DNA of 64,000 nucleotides from Clostridium simiarum (lineage in GTDB: Bacteria > Bacillota > Clostridia > Clostridiales > Clostridiaceae), in assembly GCF_018919175.1 (NCBI RefSeq), contig NZ_JAHLQL010000003.1, positions 1 to 64,000 of the forward strand, in the 5' to 3' direction. The notes beneath the pieces were generated by a model. It had not been told where the DNA came from. It saw only the letters and a program-made list of their open reading frames with translations, and did not search any database. Position numbers and translations under genes: made by a program. Shown piece after piece: positions 9,852 to 19,472 of this stretch (position 1 is the stretch's first letter; each line of letters opens with the position of its first letter).

Positions 9852-10631
9852 TTACTCCTTGTTTTTTTGGTATATAATATTTAATCCCTTTAATGTTAAT
9901 AAAGAATCTATCCTATCTATGCACTTTGCTTCGTCAGATATAAGTTTAGCTAATCCGCCAGTAGCAATTACATAAGGTTCTTGTTCACCAAGCTCCATCA
10001 TTTCTTCTTTCATCTTGGATACTATATATTTAACTTGACCTACATATCCATATATTACCCCTGCTTGCATACTATTTACAGTATTCTTACATAATACAGT
10101 ATTTGGTTTTATAAGCTCTATCCTTGGAAGCTTAGCAGCTCTTTCAAACAAAGCTTCTGATGATATCTTAATTCCTGGGCATATGGTTCCTCCTAGATAA
10201 TCACCATTTTTATTTACTGCACAAAAGGTAGTGGCAGTGCCAAAATCAATAATAATAAGAGGTCTTCTAAACTCATGGTGTGCAGCTACAGCATTAACTA
10301 TTCTATCTGCTCCCACCTCTTTAGGGTTATCATATTTAATATTTATGCCTGTTTTTATCCCTGGTCCTACAATAATTGGTTCAATTTTGAAATACTTTCT
10401 TATAAGGTGTTCTAATGAATACATTATATTAGGGACTACAGAAGAAATTATAACCCCTTCTATTTTCTTATAATCTAAATTGCTATGTAAAAATAATTGC
10501 ATTATCTCTATTCCATATTCATCGGATGTTTTTTTTGTATCTGTGGACATCCTCCAATCTGCAATAAGTTTATCTTCATCATACACCCCGAGTACTATAT
10601 TTGTATTTCCTACATCTATAAGTAATACCAT
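9852..10631 (-). CDS. coaX: Type III pantothenate kinase
   Basis: First enzyme of coenzyme A synthesis, phosphorylating pantothenate; the type III form has an ASKHA fold. The 259-residue protein has the phosphate-1 loop [11 protein letters not shown] at its start, [13 protein letters not shown], and the phosphate-2 motif [13 protein letters not shown] three codons upstream is only 2 nt from the GAGG site, while the ATG at 10631 is 11 nt away and gives the usual family N-terminus, so ATG is chosen. First gene of coaX-dusB. Its leader carries a hairpin followed by T residues, which may attenuate expression. Confidence 0.94.
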   Translation of the reverse strand: MVLLIDVGNTNIVLGVYDEDKLIADWRMSTDTKKTSDEYGIEIMQLFLHSNLDYKKIEGVIISSVVPNIMYSLEHLIRKYFKIEPIIVGPGIKTGINIKYDNPKEVGADRIVNAVAAHHEFRRPLIIIDFGTATTFCAVNKNGDYLGGTICPGIKISSEALFERAAKLPRIELIKPNTVLCKNTVNSMQAGVIYGYVGQVKYIVSKMKEEMMELGEQEPYVIATGGLAKLISDEAKCIDRIDSLLTLKGLNIIYQKNKE

Positions 10632-10663
10632 AAAGCCCACCGCCTCATTAAAATTATAAAAAA

Positions 10664-10680
10664 GCAGCCAAAAAGCTGCC
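10664..10680 (-). terminator. Hairpin plus T-run in the coaX leader (attenuator-like)
   Basis: On the minus strand GCAGC/GCTGC with a short loop is followed by TTTTTTAT, 33 bp before the coaX start and downstream of a good promoter. It could end leader transcripts early or be a plain terminator; I do not recognise a riboswitch class in the roughly 100 nt upstream. Confidence 0.5.
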
Positions 10681-10754
10681 TTAAATTCTACTCTATAATT
10701 TTCATCCTCTTTATCAGAAAAACTATATATGTCTTCGGACCATTAAATTATAGT

Positions 10755-10783
10755 TTGACAATATAATTTTAACAAGTTAATAC
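10755..10783 (+). promoter_or_regulatory. Possible opposing promoter overlapping the coaX promoter
   Basis: On the plus strand TTGACA (10755-10760), 17-bp spacer, TAATAC (10778-10783). It overlaps the coaX promoter on the other strand and would transcribe antisense to oadB. Whether it is used is unknown. Confidence 0.3.
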
Positions 10784-10793
10784 CATTTGTCAA
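10766..10793 (-). promoter_or_regulatory. Promoter of coaX-dusB
   Basis: On the minus strand TTGACA (10788-10793), 16-bp spacer, TAAAAT (10766-10771), located between the oadB terminator and the coaX leader. Confidence 0.6.
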
Positions 10794-10849
10794 GTTAATT
10801 ATTCCTATGTTTTATTTCATATTTTTTGTTTTTTTATTCAACTTAAAAG

Positions 10850-10887
10850 CTTCCGTATAAAAAACCATTCAGTCTTTTATACGGAAG
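10850..10887 (-). terminator. Terminator of the decarboxylase cluster
   Basis: A 13-bp perfect stem (10850-10862 with 10875-10887, CTTCCGTATAAAA) right after the oadB stop, with an AT-rich tail on the minus strand. Confidence 0.75.
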
Positions 10888-10892
10888 TAATT

Positions 10893-12056
10893 TTATCCAA
10901 ATAAGGTTAAAAGCACACCTGCTGCTACAGCCGTTCCTATAACCCCAGCTACATTAGGTCCCATAGCATGCATAAGTAAAAAATTACTTGGATCTTCCTT
11001 TTGACCTACCACTTGAGATACTCTTGCAGCCATAGGTACCGCAGAAACCCCTGCTGACCCTATCAATGGATTAATCTTTCCTTTCGTAACTTTATTCATT
11101 ATTTTTCCTATTATAACTCCAGCTGCAGTACTAATAGCAAAAGCAACCATACCTAAGGCTACTATCATCAAGGTTTCCTTCTTTATAAATATCTCTCCTT
11201 TAGCTGTAGCCCCAACTGTTAATCCAAGGAATATAGTTATTATATTAATCAAAGCATTTTGTGCTGTGTCTGACAATCTTTCTACTACTCCAGATTCTCT
11301 AAATAGATTTCCTAACATAAGCATACCTATAAGAGCTGAAATAGATGGTAATAATAAAGTAACTATTATTGTTACCATTATAGGAAATATTATTTTTTCA
11401 ATTTTTTTAACTTGTCTTAGTTGTCCCATTTTAATTGTTCTTTCTTCTTTAGTAGTTAATGCTTTCATTATAGGAGGTTGGATCATAGGCACCAATGCCA
11501 TATAAGAATACGCCGCCACCGCAATAGGTCCTAATAAACTTGGTGCTAATTTGCTAGTTAAGTAAATAGCCGTTGGACCATCTGCTCCTCCTATTATTCC
11601 TATTGATGAAGCTTCTTTTGGGGAAAATCCCATAAGTAAAGCACAAATAAATGTAAAAAATACTCCGAACTGAGCACCTGCCCCCATTAATATACTAGAT
11701 GGATTGGCAAGTAAAGGTCCAAAATCTGTCATGGCTCCCACCCCTAAAAATATAAGAGGAGGGTAAATATCTAATTCTACCCCTTTATATAAATAGTAGA
11801 AAAGTCCACCTATCTCTTTTGTAACTAAGTGTCCGTTTATCATTTCATAAATAGGTTCCTTATGTAGTCCTGCAAAGGGGAGATTTGCAAGCAACATACC
11901 AAAGGCTATAGGTAATAATAGCAATGGCTCGAACTCTTTAGCTATGGCAAGATATATTAATACACAAGAAATAGCTATCATAAGCAACTGTTGCCATGTT
12001 ATACCTACAAAGCCTGATGATTCCCATAGATTCTTCAAGGCTTCAATAAAGTTCAT
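10893..12056 (-). CDS. oadB: Sodium-translocating decarboxylase beta subunit
   Basis: Integral membrane subunit that couples decarboxylation of carboxybiotin to Na+ export in the oxaloacetate, methylmalonyl-CoA or glutaconyl-CoA decarboxylase family. The 387-residue protein is hydrophobic throughout, with about nine or more membrane segments. Family signatures include [21 protein letters not shown] and [18 protein letters not shown] near the C terminus. Last gene of the cluster carboxyltransferase-OadG-BCCP-OadB. The substrate cannot be read from this subunit, and the symbol is that of the general family. Confidence 0.92.
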   Translation of the reverse strand: MNFIEALKNLWESSGFVGITWQQLLMIAISCVLIYLAIAKEFEPLLLLPIAFGMLLANLPFAGLHKEPIYEMINGHLVTKEIGGLFYYLYKGVELDIYPPLIFLGVGAMTDFGPLLANPSSILMGAGAQFGVFFTFICALLMGFSPKEASSIGIIGGADGPTAIYLTSKLAPSLLGPIAVAAYSYMALVPMIQPPIMKALTTKEERTIKMGQLRQVKKIEKIIFPIMVTIIVTLLLPSISALIGMLMLGNLFRESGVVERLSDTAQNALINIITIFLGLTVGATAKGEIFIKKETLMIVALGMVAFAISTAAGVIIGKIMNKVTKGKINPLIGSAGVSAVPMAARVSQVVGQKEDPSNFLLMHAMGPNVAGVIGTAVAAGVLLTLFG

Positions 12057-12075
12057 CCTCTCTCATCCCTTTCTA

Positions 12076-12471
12076 TTATTTTATAACCGCTAGTACATCA
12101 CCTGTATTTACAGATACTCCCTTTGCAACTACAACTTGCGCAACACTACCATCTCTTGGCGCCATTATTTCATTTTCCATTTTCATAGCTTCCAATATAA
12201 AGAGCACATCACCTTTTTTAAATGTTGCTCCTTCACTAACATTAACTTTAAGTATGGTTCCAGGCATAGGAGATTCTATTTTCTCTCCTTCTGTACTTAT
12301 TGCTGATTTATTCTGAGCCTTAACAGGTTCTTTTTCAACTTTAGGTGCCTTTGGAGCTTCTTTTATTACAGCCGTTTCATTATTAATAAGTTGACTTTTA
12401 GTTTCTCCTTGCACTTCCTCCACTTCTACCTCATACTTATTTCCATTCACAGTAACAAAATATTTTTTCAT
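12076..12471 (-). CDS. Biotin carboxyl carrier subunit of the decarboxylase
   Basis: 131 residues: a short N-terminal linker domain, an Ala/Lys/Pro-rich flexible stretch (about 36-60) and a C-terminal biotinyl domain with EAMKMEN, where Lys97 would carry biotin. It shuttles CO2 from the carboxyltransferase to the beta subunit. It lies 19 bp upstream of oadB with AAGGAGG before its ATG. Same role as the gamma subunits MmdC and GcdC. Confidence 0.92.
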   Translation of the reverse strand: MKKYFVTVNGNKYEVEVEEVQGETKSQLINNETAVIKEAPKAPKVEKEPVKAQNKSAISTEGEKIESPMPGTILKVNVSEGATFKKGDVLFILEAMKMENEIMAPRDGSVAQVVVAKGVSVNTGDVLAVIK

Positions 12472-12546
12472 AATTATCCTCCTTACCTTTGATGATTCAA
12501 TTTAATGGATTACCTTTTAATCTTTACTTTAAATTTCATCTACAAA

Positions 12547-12885
12547 CTATCTCATTCCAGCTCTTCTCCACGCTGAATCACTGTTGTTTATTCTTTTTAT
12601 ACTTTTAATCTTAAATTCCATTCCTTCATTATCCATAAAAGATGATATAGCGGCCATTATTACTGCTACTAGTTCCTCATCTTTATCCTCTTCCTCTATA
12701 ACTTCCTCTTTCTTAGTTATTATTTCTGTATTAGTTATATTACCTTCATCAGCTTGTTTATTTTTTCTTTCCTTTGATAGCAATAAAGTTTCTATTTTTA
12801 TTAAAAACATTATTACTATAAGTACCGTAAAAACTATAGCCATAGAAAACCCTGTAATTCTTAATCCTTCTAAAAATAATTCCAT
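12547..12885 (-). CDS. OadG-family small subunit of the decarboxylase
   Basis: 112 residues with one N-terminal membrane helix (about 9-29), a charged Lys/Glu-rich linker, and a C-terminal segment with EELVAVIMAAISSFM and ISDSAWRRAGMR-like sequence (here NNSDSAWRRAGMR). This is the pattern of OadG/delta subunits, which assemble the complex at the membrane. It lies 13 bp after the carboxyltransferase gene. Confidence 0.85.
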   Translation of the reverse strand: MELFLEGLRITGFSMAIVFTVLIVIMFLIKIETLLLSKERKNKQADEGNITNTEIITKKEEVIEEEDKDEELVAVIMAAISSFMDNEGMEFKIKSIKRINNSDSAWRRAGMR

Positions 12886-12898
12886 AAGTTATACCCCC

Positions 12899-14386
12899 TT
12901 ATATAAAGGTATTTCCATGATTTTTAGGATATTTTATTTCTCTTTTACTTTGAAGCATATCTAATACCATAAAAATCCTTGCCTTAGTTTCTGAAGGTAT
13001 TATCATGTCATCAATCATCCCTACTTTGGCGGCTTTATAAGGATCTATAACATCTTCATAGTATTTTCCAACTAACTCTTCTTCTTTATTTTTTGGATTT
13101 TCACTTGCTAATATCTCGGATCTATTGTGAATTTTTATTATACTTTCAGGTTTAGTTAAGCTTATTTCAGCATTGGGCCAACTATAACAAAGATCGAAAG
13201 CTGAATCTTTACTAGCTAAAGTTATATATGCTGCTCCAAAAGCCTTCCCTATTATTAAAGATACTTTAGGCACTACAGCTTCGCATAAACTATAACTCAT
13301 ATTTGCTACGCTAAGGGCAAGCCCTTCTCTTTCTTCATTAACATTAGCTTCAAAACCTTTACAATCTACTAATGATACTATTGATATATTAAAGCTATTG
13401 CATAGGCTTACAAACTTTGTGATTTTATCAGCTGCCTTTTTATTAATATACCCATTATTCTCCTTTGAGTTGTTTGCTACTATTCCTATAGTTATTCCAT
13501 TTAGCTTAGCTAAAGCAGTTACAACTTCTTTTGAAAAGTCTTTATCGAATTCTATAATTGATCCTTCATCGATTATGTTTTCAATTACTTCGTATATGCA
13601 TTTATTGTCCTCTTTACTGATATTGTTTAATCTTTCACATACATTGTTGTGACAGTTTTCTTCTCTTATAGGAAGTTCCATATTGTTAGATGGTAAATAT
13701 GAGAATATTTTCTTAACTAAATCTAAGGCTTCTCTTTCATTTTTGGTAGCTAATTGTATACTACCATTTCTCAGACTTTCTTCTCCCTTAGCATACATAT
13801 TATAGTCTACATATTGACCTTCTTTTTCTATTATATTTTCAGGAGAACTTACATAAAAACTTCCCTTTTCTTCTGAAATTATTGTAAAATCGCTCATAGC
13901 TGCGCTTATAGCAGACATTCCATTGCAAGGTCCTAGTATTACAGATATTTGAGGTACCACTCCTGAAAGTTTTGAATTCATATTTATTATTTTTCCAAAA
14001 GCTGAAAATAAATTTATACCTTCATCTAAATCTGCTCCTACTGAGTCTAAAATTTGTACTAAAGGCGCTCCCATCTTTAATGCCATATCCATGATATTAC
14101 ATATTTTTTTGCTTCCTTCTAAATCAATAGAGCCACCCTTTACATTATAGTCCTGAGCATAAAGGTATATAAGTCTTCCATCTATGGTACCAAAACCGGT
14201 TATTACTGTTGTTTGTCCTAGATTTACAAATCCCCCTATTTCTACAAAGGAACCCTCATCTAGTAGAAATTCAATTCGTTCTCTAGCAGTGAGTTTTTTT
14301 AGTTGTTGTTGAATATTCATTGATTCATTTTCTTTTTTAAAATGAATCTTTTGCTTCTTTTGAATCAAATCTTCCAATTTATCCAT
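12899..14386 (-). CDS. Divergent carboxyltransferase subunit of the decarboxylase
   Basis: 495 residues with two crotonase-like halves of the acyl-CoA carboxyltransferase family (PCCB, MmdA). It should move the carboxyl group from substrate to biotin. LTARERIEFLLDEGSFVEI (32-50) and QDYNVKGGS are typical. Key glycine pairs differ from the family: DSVGAD at 114-119 where DSGGAR is usual, GPCNGM at 152-157 where GPCAGG is usual, KGF near 343 in place of PGF, and GKAFGAAY at 380-387 in place of GKAYGGAY. These positions form the oxyanion holes, so substrate or activity may differ. First gene of a complete four-gene Na+-pump cluster. Ribosome binding site AAGGAGGAATATAA. Confidence 0.8.
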   Translation of the reverse strand: MDKLEDLIQKKQKIHFKKENESMNIQQQLKKLTARERIEFLLDEGSFVEIGGFVNLGQTTVITGFGTIDGRLIYLYAQDYNVKGGSIDLEGSKKICNIMDMALKMGAPLVQILDSVGADLDEGINLFSAFGKIINMNSKLSGVVPQISVILGPCNGMSAISAAMSDFTIISEEKGSFYVSSPENIIEKEGQYVDYNMYAKGEESLRNGSIQLATKNEREALDLVKKIFSYLPSNNMELPIREENCHNNVCERLNNISKEDNKCIYEVIENIIDEGSIIEFDKDFSKEVVTALAKLNGITIGIVANNSKENNGYINKKAADKITKFVSLCNSFNISIVSLVDCKGFEANVNEEREGLALSVANMSYSLCEAVVPKVSLIIGKAFGAAYITLASKDSAFDLCYSWPNAEISLTKPESIIKIHNRSEILASENPKNKEEELVGKYYEDVIDPYKAAKVGMIDDMIIPSETKARIFMVLDMLQSKREIKYPKNHGNTFI

Positions 14387-14639
14387 TTATATTCCTCCTT
14401 AATGCAGTTCTTAGAAGCATTTTTTAATTTTATGATTAGTAAAGCACCAATGATGTCTATTATGATAATGGTGTTTTAGTCAATGTTTGAATTATCTTAA
14501 AAGTCTACCCATTTTAATAATAGCATATTGTAAGAAGGTTGTACACAGATATATGCAAGTTTTATTTCATTTATCTGTATATTTTTTATAGTAGGATTAA
14601 TTAATTAATTAATTAATTATTTTATTTTTTTATAGCAAA
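14387..14639. other. Intergenic region without a gene
   Basis: AT-rich stretch upstream of the carboxyltransferase. It holds a (TTAA) simple repeat near 14597-14620 and no open frame or RNA gene that I can support. The promoter of the decarboxylase cluster should be here, but no good -35/-10 pair stands out. Confidence 0.5.
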
Positions 14640-14675
14640 AGAGAGATTTTTAAAACCTCTTTTAAAAATCTCTCT
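14640..14675 (-). terminator. Terminator downstream of fhs
   Basis: A 16-bp perfect stem (14640-14655 with 14660-14675) lies 26 bp after the fhs stop. Confidence 0.8.
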
Positions 14676-14701
14676 CTAAATCTCAAGAATTTAATATTCT
14701 A

Positions 14702-16372
14702 TTAGAACAATCCTTTTATTTCTCCATTATTTAATATGTCCATCTTCTCTGCTGCTGGAACTTTAGGAAGTCCTGGCATAGTCATTATATCTCCAGTTAA
14801 AACTACTATGAAGCCAGCCCCATTAGAAACCCTAACTTCTTTTACTGTTACCTCAAATCCTTCTGGTCTTCCTAGTAATTGTGGGTTATCGGATAATGAA
14901 TACTGTGTTTTAGCAATACATATAGGTTTTTTATCTAGGCCAAACTTTTCAAGCTCTTTAATTTGTTTCTCTGCTTGTGCTGTATAAACTACACCTTTTG
15001 CACCATATACTTTTGTAGTTATTTTGTCTAGTTTTTCTTTTATGGTTAGTTCACTTTCATATAATACTTGGAAGTTACTTTCTTGATTTTGTATAGTATC
15101 TAATACAGCTTCACCAAGCTTTAATCCACCTTCTCCACCATTAGCCCATACTTCTGTTAACGCTACTTTTACACCTAACTTATTGCAATAATCTTCTATA
15201 AACTTCAGTTCTTCTTCTGAGTCTGTAATAAATCTGTTTATGGCAACTACAGGAGGAACTCCAAAGCCTTTAATGTTTTCTATTTGTTTTTCTAAGTTCT
15301 TTATTCCTTCCGCTACAGCCTCAACATTATTCTTACCTAAGTCTTCTTTCTTTACACCACCATGGTGCTTTATAGCCCTAACCGTAGCTACTATAACTAC
15401 ACAGCTAGGTTTTAACTCTCCAAATCTACATTTAATATCAAAGAACTTTTCTGCTCCAAGATCTGCTCCGAAGCCCGCTTCTGTTACTACATAGTCTCCA
15501 AGTTTTAATGCCATTTTAGTAGCCATTATACTGTTACATCCATGAGCTATATTTGCAAAAGGCCCTCCATGAATTATAGCTGGAGTATTTTCTAAAGTTT
15601 GAACTAAATTAGGTTTTATAGCTTCCTTCATCAAAAGAGCCATAGCACCCTCAACCTTTAAGTCTTTACAATAAACAGGTTCTCCCTTTAAATTATAAGC
15701 CACCAATATATTTCCCATTCTTTCTTTTAGATCCATTAAACTATTTGAAAGACATAGTATAGCCATAACCTCTGAAGCTACCGTTATCATGAATCCATCT
15801 TCTCTTAAGAACCCATTTGGCTTACCGCCTAAGCCTATTACTATACTCCTTAATGATCTATCATTCATATCCATAACTCTTTTAAATATTATTCTTCTTG
15901 AATCTATTTCAAGAGAATTTCCTTGATGAATATGGTTATCTATAGCTGCTGCAAGCAAGTTATTAGCTGAAGTTATAGCATGCATATCTCCAGTAAAATG
16001 AAGATTTATATCTTCCATTGGAACTACTTGGGCGTATCCACCTCCAGCTGCTCCTCCTTTAACTCCAAAAACTGGTCCTAGTGAAGGTTCTCTTAATGCA
16101 ATTACTGCATTTTTCCCCATTTTGCATAACGCCTGCCCTAGCCCTACTGTAACAGTAGACTTTCCTTCTCCTGCTGGAGTTGGATTTATTGCTGTAACAA
16201 GAACTAGTTTTCCATCTTCCTTCCTCCTATTTTTTTCTAAGATATCTAAAGAGAGCTTGCATTTATACTTACCATAAAGCTCTATATCATCTTCTGTCAA
16301 TCCTATGTTTTTAGCTACCTCCACTATAGGAAGCATCTTTGAACTTTGTGCTATTTCAATATCAGTTTTCAT
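14702..16372 (-). CDS. fhs: Formate--tetrahydrofolate ligase
   Basis: ATP-dependent activation of formate to 10-formyl-THF, feeding purine synthesis and C1 metabolism. The 556 residues from the ATG at 16372 match the usual clostridial length, with the familiar start MKTDIEIAQ, the P-loop TPAGEGKST (65-73) and [19 protein letters not shown]. An upstream in-frame ATG at 16402 would add ten residues but is only 2 nt from the AAGGAGGG site. The conserved ATG lies about 31 nt from that site, and a perfect palindrome (16382-16401) occupies the gap. If folded as a hairpin it would bring the two to about 11 nt. Single gene with its own terminator. Confidence 0.93.
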   Translation of the reverse strand: MKTDIEIAQSSKMLPIVEVAKNIGLTEDDIELYGKYKCKLSLDILEKNRRKEDGKLVLVTAINPTPAGEGKSTVTVGLGQALCKMGKNAVIALREPSLGPVFGVKGGAAGGGYAQVVPMEDINLHFTGDMHAITSANNLLAAAIDNHIHQGNSLEIDSRRIIFKRVMDMNDRSLRSIVIGLGGKPNGFLREDGFMITVASEVMAILCLSNSLMDLKERMGNILVAYNLKGEPVYCKDLKVEGAMALLMKEAIKPNLVQTLENTPAIIHGGPFANIAHGCNSIMATKMALKLGDYVVTEAGFGADLGAEKFFDIKCRFGELKPSCVVIVATVRAIKHHGGVKKEDLGKNNVEAVAEGIKNLEKQIENIKGFGVPPVVAINRFITDSEEELKFIEDYCNKLGVKVALTEVWANGGEGGLKLGEAVLDTIQNQESNFQVLYESELTIKEKLDKITTKVYGAKGVVYTAQAEKQIKELEKFGLDKKPICIAKTQYSLSDNPQLLGRPEGFEVTVKEVRVSNGAGFIVVLTGDIMTMPGLPKVPAAEKMDILNNGEIKGLF

Positions 16373-16381
16373 AATACATTC

Positions 16382-16401
16382 TGTCGATAATATTATCGAC
16401 A
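16382..16401 (-). promoter_or_regulatory. Palindrome between ribosome binding site and fhs start
   Basis: A perfect 20-bp palindrome (TGTCGATAAT and its reverse complement) separates the Shine-Dalgarno AAGGAGGG (16404-16412) from the conserved fhs start codon. As a hairpin it could set the effective spacing; as DNA it could be a protein-binding site. Function inferred. Confidence 0.5.
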
Positions 16402-16484
16402 TTCCCTCCTTTCAGTTATTTATTTTTTTCAAATCCATTAATGGTTTGAATATTATTTTTTTTAATTAATGTAGCTAATATTTT

Positions 16485-16871
16485 TTATCTATAAGCCCTA
16501 TCTAAAAATTCTTTTTCATTTACAATATATCTAATATGAGTTCCTTCTCCTATTTTTCCTTTTTCATCAAAAGCTTCAACTTTGAAATACAGTCTTTTTC
16601 CTTCTACTCGTTCTAGTAAACACTGACCCTTTACTATAGAACCTATAGCACTAGCCTTTATATGTTTTACATTTATCTCTATACCCACTGTTGTGTAGCC
16701 CTCTTCAATATAATTCTTTACAGAATCCTTTGAAACACTTTCCATTAGGGCTATCATAGCAGGAGTAGCATAAACTTCCATAGTTCCTGAAGAAAGAGCC
16801 TTAGCCGTTAACTCTTCAGTTACTTTAATCTCTTCTTTATGTGTTAAGCCTTCTTCTAATTTAAGTTCCAC
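16485..16871 (-). CDS. FlK-like hotdog thioesterase
   Basis: 128-residue hotdog-fold protein of the fluoroacetyl-CoA thioesterase-like family. Counting from the chosen start, the likely catalytic Thr36 (in ATPAMIALME), Glu44 in the same helix and His70 (INVKHIKA) are all present. Members outside fluoroacetate producers hydrolyse short acyl-CoAs of unknown identity. The reading frame extends to a TTG at 16886, but that codon overlaps the TTGGGAG ribosome binding site; GTG at 16871 is 8 nt downstream and preferred. Ordinary housekeeping neighbourhood; no partner is evident. Confidence 0.8.
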   Translation of the reverse strand: MELKLEEGLTHKEEIKVTEELTAKALSSGTMEVYATPAMIALMESVSKDSVKNYIEEGYTTVGIEINVKHIKASAIGSIVKGQCLLERVEGKRLYFKVEAFDEKGKIGEGTHIRYIVNEKEFLDRAYR

Positions 16872-17004
16872 ATCATCATCTCCCAACTTAAAAGTTTCAT
16901 ATATATTATACCATATCTATTGGATTTCATAATACTATTTTTTATATATTTTGATAAAACTCACTATTTAAATATTTTTGAATATTTAAATAAAAGATTA
17001 ATCA

Positions 17005-17040
17005 AAAATAACCACTACCAAAATCGGTAGTGGTTATTTT
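17005..17040 (-). terminator. Terminator of the tilS-hpt-ftsH group
   Basis: A 15-bp stem (17005-17019 with 17026-17040, AAAATAACCACTACC) follows the ftsH stop. Confidence 0.8.
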
Positions 17041-17046
17041 TATCTA

Positions 17047-18855
17047 TTATGCATTTTGAAATATCTCTTCAAATTCTTCTGCTTCTAATTTTTCTTTTTG
17101 TAATAAAGCTTGAGCTACTGCGTGAAGTTTATCTATGTTGTCTTTTAATAGAGTTTGAGCTTTATCATAAGCTTCATCAATAAGACCCTTTATCTCCTTA
17201 TCTATCTTAGCTCCTATCTCTTCACTAAAGTTTCTACCTCTTCCAAGATCTCTCCCTAAGAATACTTCATCATGATCTGCTCCAAAAGCTATTGGTCCAA
17301 CAGTATCACTCATTCCATATTCCATAACCATCTTTCTTGCAATAGTACTAGCTCTATCTATATCATTTTTAGCACCTGTACTTATATCTCCGATTATAAG
17401 TTTTTCAGCTACCCTTCCACCTAGAAGTCCAACCATATCATCCTCTAATCTTGATTTTGATGTATAGGCTCTATCCTCTTGAGGCAAATGCATAGTATAT
17501 CCTCCTGCCATACCTCTTGGAATTATACTTATTTGGTGAACAGGGTCTGAATTAGGTAATAATTTCATTACTACAGCGTGACCTGCTTCATGATAAGCTG
17601 TAAGTCTTCTATCATGCTCACTTATAACTCTACTCTTCTTTTCAGGTCCTGCTATAACTCTTGTTATAGCTTCTTCCATCTCTTCCATTCCAATAAACTT
17701 TTTATCTTTTCTTACAGCTAATAAAGCCGCTTCATTTGTAAGATTTTCTAAATCTGCGCCAGTAAATCCTGGTGTTCTTTTAGCTAGAACATCTAATTTA
17801 ACATCTTCGGATAAAGGCTTATTTTTTATGTGAACTTTTAATATTTCTTCTCTACCCTTTACATCTGGAGCACCTACTACTATTTGTCTGTCAAATCTAC
17901 CAGGTCTAAGTAATGCAGGATCTAATATATCTGGTCTATTAGTAGCAGCAATCATTATAATTCCTTCGTTTACTCCAAATCCATCCATCTCAACTAGCAA
18001 TTGATTTAAAGTTTGCTCTCTTTCATCATGTCCTCCACCAAGTCCAGCTCCCCTTTGTCTACCCACTGCATCAATTTCATCAATAAATATAATGCATGGG
18101 GAACTCTTCTTTGCTTGTTCGAATAAGTCTCTAACTCTTGATGCACCTACCCCAACAAACATTTCAACAAAGTCAGAACCAGATATACTAAAGAAAGGTG
18201 CTCCTGCCTCTCCTGCTATAGCCTTAGCTAAAAGAGTCTTTCCTGTACCTGGAGGACCAACTAAGAGCACTCCTTTTGGTATTCTTGCTCCTAAATCTAG
18301 ATATCTTTTTGGTTGTTTTAAGAAGTCTACTATTTCAGCTAACTCTTCCTTTTCTTCGTCAGCTCCTGCTACATCTTTGAATGTAACCTTCCTCTTATCT
18401 GGAGTAGCCATTTTTGCTCTACTCTTTCCAAAATTCATCACACCTCGGTTTCCACCGCCACCACTTTGTGATTGTTGCATGAATATAAACCACACTGCTA
18501 AAACCATTACTATAAGTAAAATAGTAGGTATTATCTGTAACCATGCTGGCATACCTGAAGGTGCATCATATAATTCTTTTACATCTCCACTGTTAGGATA
18601 TTGGGACATAAATTGGTATAATCTTTGTGCTGGTACTACAGTAATAAAAGTTTTACCATCTTCAAGAGTACCCTCTACTGTCATTTTATCTTCTTTCACT
18701 CTTATGCTTTGTATGTTATTGCTCTTCCATTCTTTCTGGAACTCATTAAATGCTATTGTATTGCCGCCTTTTCCTGTTTCTGACCAGGCTAATGCTGCAA
18801 GTATTACAAATATAAATACTATAATCCAGGCCGTTGCACTTGAAAATTTTTTCAT
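17047..18855 (-). CDS. ftsH: ATP-dependent zinc metalloprotease FtsH
   Basis: Membrane-anchored AAA+ protease that degrades misfolded membrane and regulatory proteins. The 602 residues include two membrane helices (about 7-24 and 104-126) around an extracytoplasmic domain, Walker A GPPGTGKT at 200-207, Walker [12 protein letters not shown], the second region of homology with RPGRFDRQ, and the zinc motif HEAGH at 422-426. The frame extends 15 codons further, but the ATG at 18855 follows GAGAGGGGGG and starts directly before the first membrane helix, so it is chosen. Downstream of tilS-hpt as in Bacillus. Confidence 0.96.
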   Translation of the reverse strand: MKKFSSATAWIIVFIFVILAALAWSETGKGGNTIAFNEFQKEWKSNNIQSIRVKEDKMTVEGTLEDGKTFITVVPAQRLYQFMSQYPNSGDVKELYDAPSGMPAWLQIIPTILLIVMVLAVWFIFMQQSQSGGGGNRGVMNFGKSRAKMATPDKRKVTFKDVAGADEEKEELAEIVDFLKQPKRYLDLGARIPKGVLLVGPPGTGKTLLAKAIAGEAGAPFFSISGSDFVEMFVGVGASRVRDLFEQAKKSSPCIIFIDEIDAVGRQRGAGLGGGHDEREQTLNQLLVEMDGFGVNEGIIMIAATNRPDILDPALLRPGRFDRQIVVGAPDVKGREEILKVHIKNKPLSEDVKLDVLAKRTPGFTGADLENLTNEAALLAVRKDKKFIGMEEMEEAITRVIAGPEKKSRVISEHDRRLTAYHEAGHAVVMKLLPNSDPVHQISIIPRGMAGGYTMHLPQEDRAYTSKSRLEDDMVGLLGGRVAEKLIIGDISTGAKNDIDRASTIARKMVMEYGMSDTVGPIAFGADHDEVFLGRDLGRGRNFSEEIGAKIDKEIKGLIDEAYDKAQTLLKDNIDKLHAVAQALLQKEKLEAEEFEEIFQNA

Positions 18856-18935
18856 TATAGGCCCCCCTCTCTTTCTAGTTACTATAAAAGATTTTAACAT
18901 ACTAAAATTTTCATTACAATAAGTAAGTATATTAA

Positions 18936-19472
18936 TTATTTATAAACATTTTCTTTTAAGATTCCTATAAAAGGAAGATTTCTGTATTTCTCAGCAAAAT
19001 CCAATCCATATCCAACTAAGAAATAATCTGGCACATCAAAACCTAGATATTTAACATCTATTTCTGCTTTTCTTCTTTCTTTCTTGTTCAATAGACATGC
19101 TATTTCTATACTGTTTGGTTTTCTTCCTTTTAAATAATCTATAAGATAACTTAATGTTATGCCTGAATCTATTATATCTTCAATTATTAACACATCTTTA
19201 TTTTCTATAGAATGATCTAGATCCTTAAGTATCCTAACTACTCCTGAACTTTCACTAGAATTTCCATAGCTAGAAACAGCCATAAAATCCATGCTACAAT
19301 GAATAGAAATCTCTTTCATAAGATCTGACATAAACATTACAGACCCCTTAAGCACTCCTATTAATACTAGTTCTTTTCCCTTATAATCCCTACTTATAGC
19401 TTCGCCTATCTCTTTTATCTTTTTCCTTAGTTCATCTTCTGTCAATAGTACCTCTTTGATATCTTCTTTCAT
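18936..19472 (-). CDS. hpt: Hypoxanthine phosphoribosyltransferase
   Basis: Purine salvage enzyme making IMP and GMP from hypoxanthine or guanine and PRPP. The 178-residue protein has the PRPP-binding loop [14 protein letters not shown] and the typical [19 protein letters not shown]-terminal motif. Its ATG shares one base with the tilS stop (TAATG), which indicates translational coupling in a tilS-hpt operon. Confidence 0.95.
   Translation of the reverse strand: MKEDIKEVLLTEDELRKKIKEIGEAISRDYKGKELVLIGVLKGSVMFMSDLMKEISIHCSMDFMAVSSYGNSSESSGVVRILKDLDHSIENKDVLIIEDIIDSGITLSYLIDYLKGRKPNSIEIACLLNKKERRKAEIDVKYLGFDVPDYFLVGYGLDFAEKYRNLPFIGILKENVYK

Noticed and set aside
10681..10750. Known riboswitch class in the coaX leader
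   Set aside because: The leader has hairpins but none of the conserved cores that I know for lysine, THF, glycine, preQ1 or c-di-GMP aptamers.
18092..18922. 276-codon open frame antisense to ftsH
   Set aside because: It is the mirror of a highly conserved gene, has no ribosome binding site, and its product has no recognisable motif.
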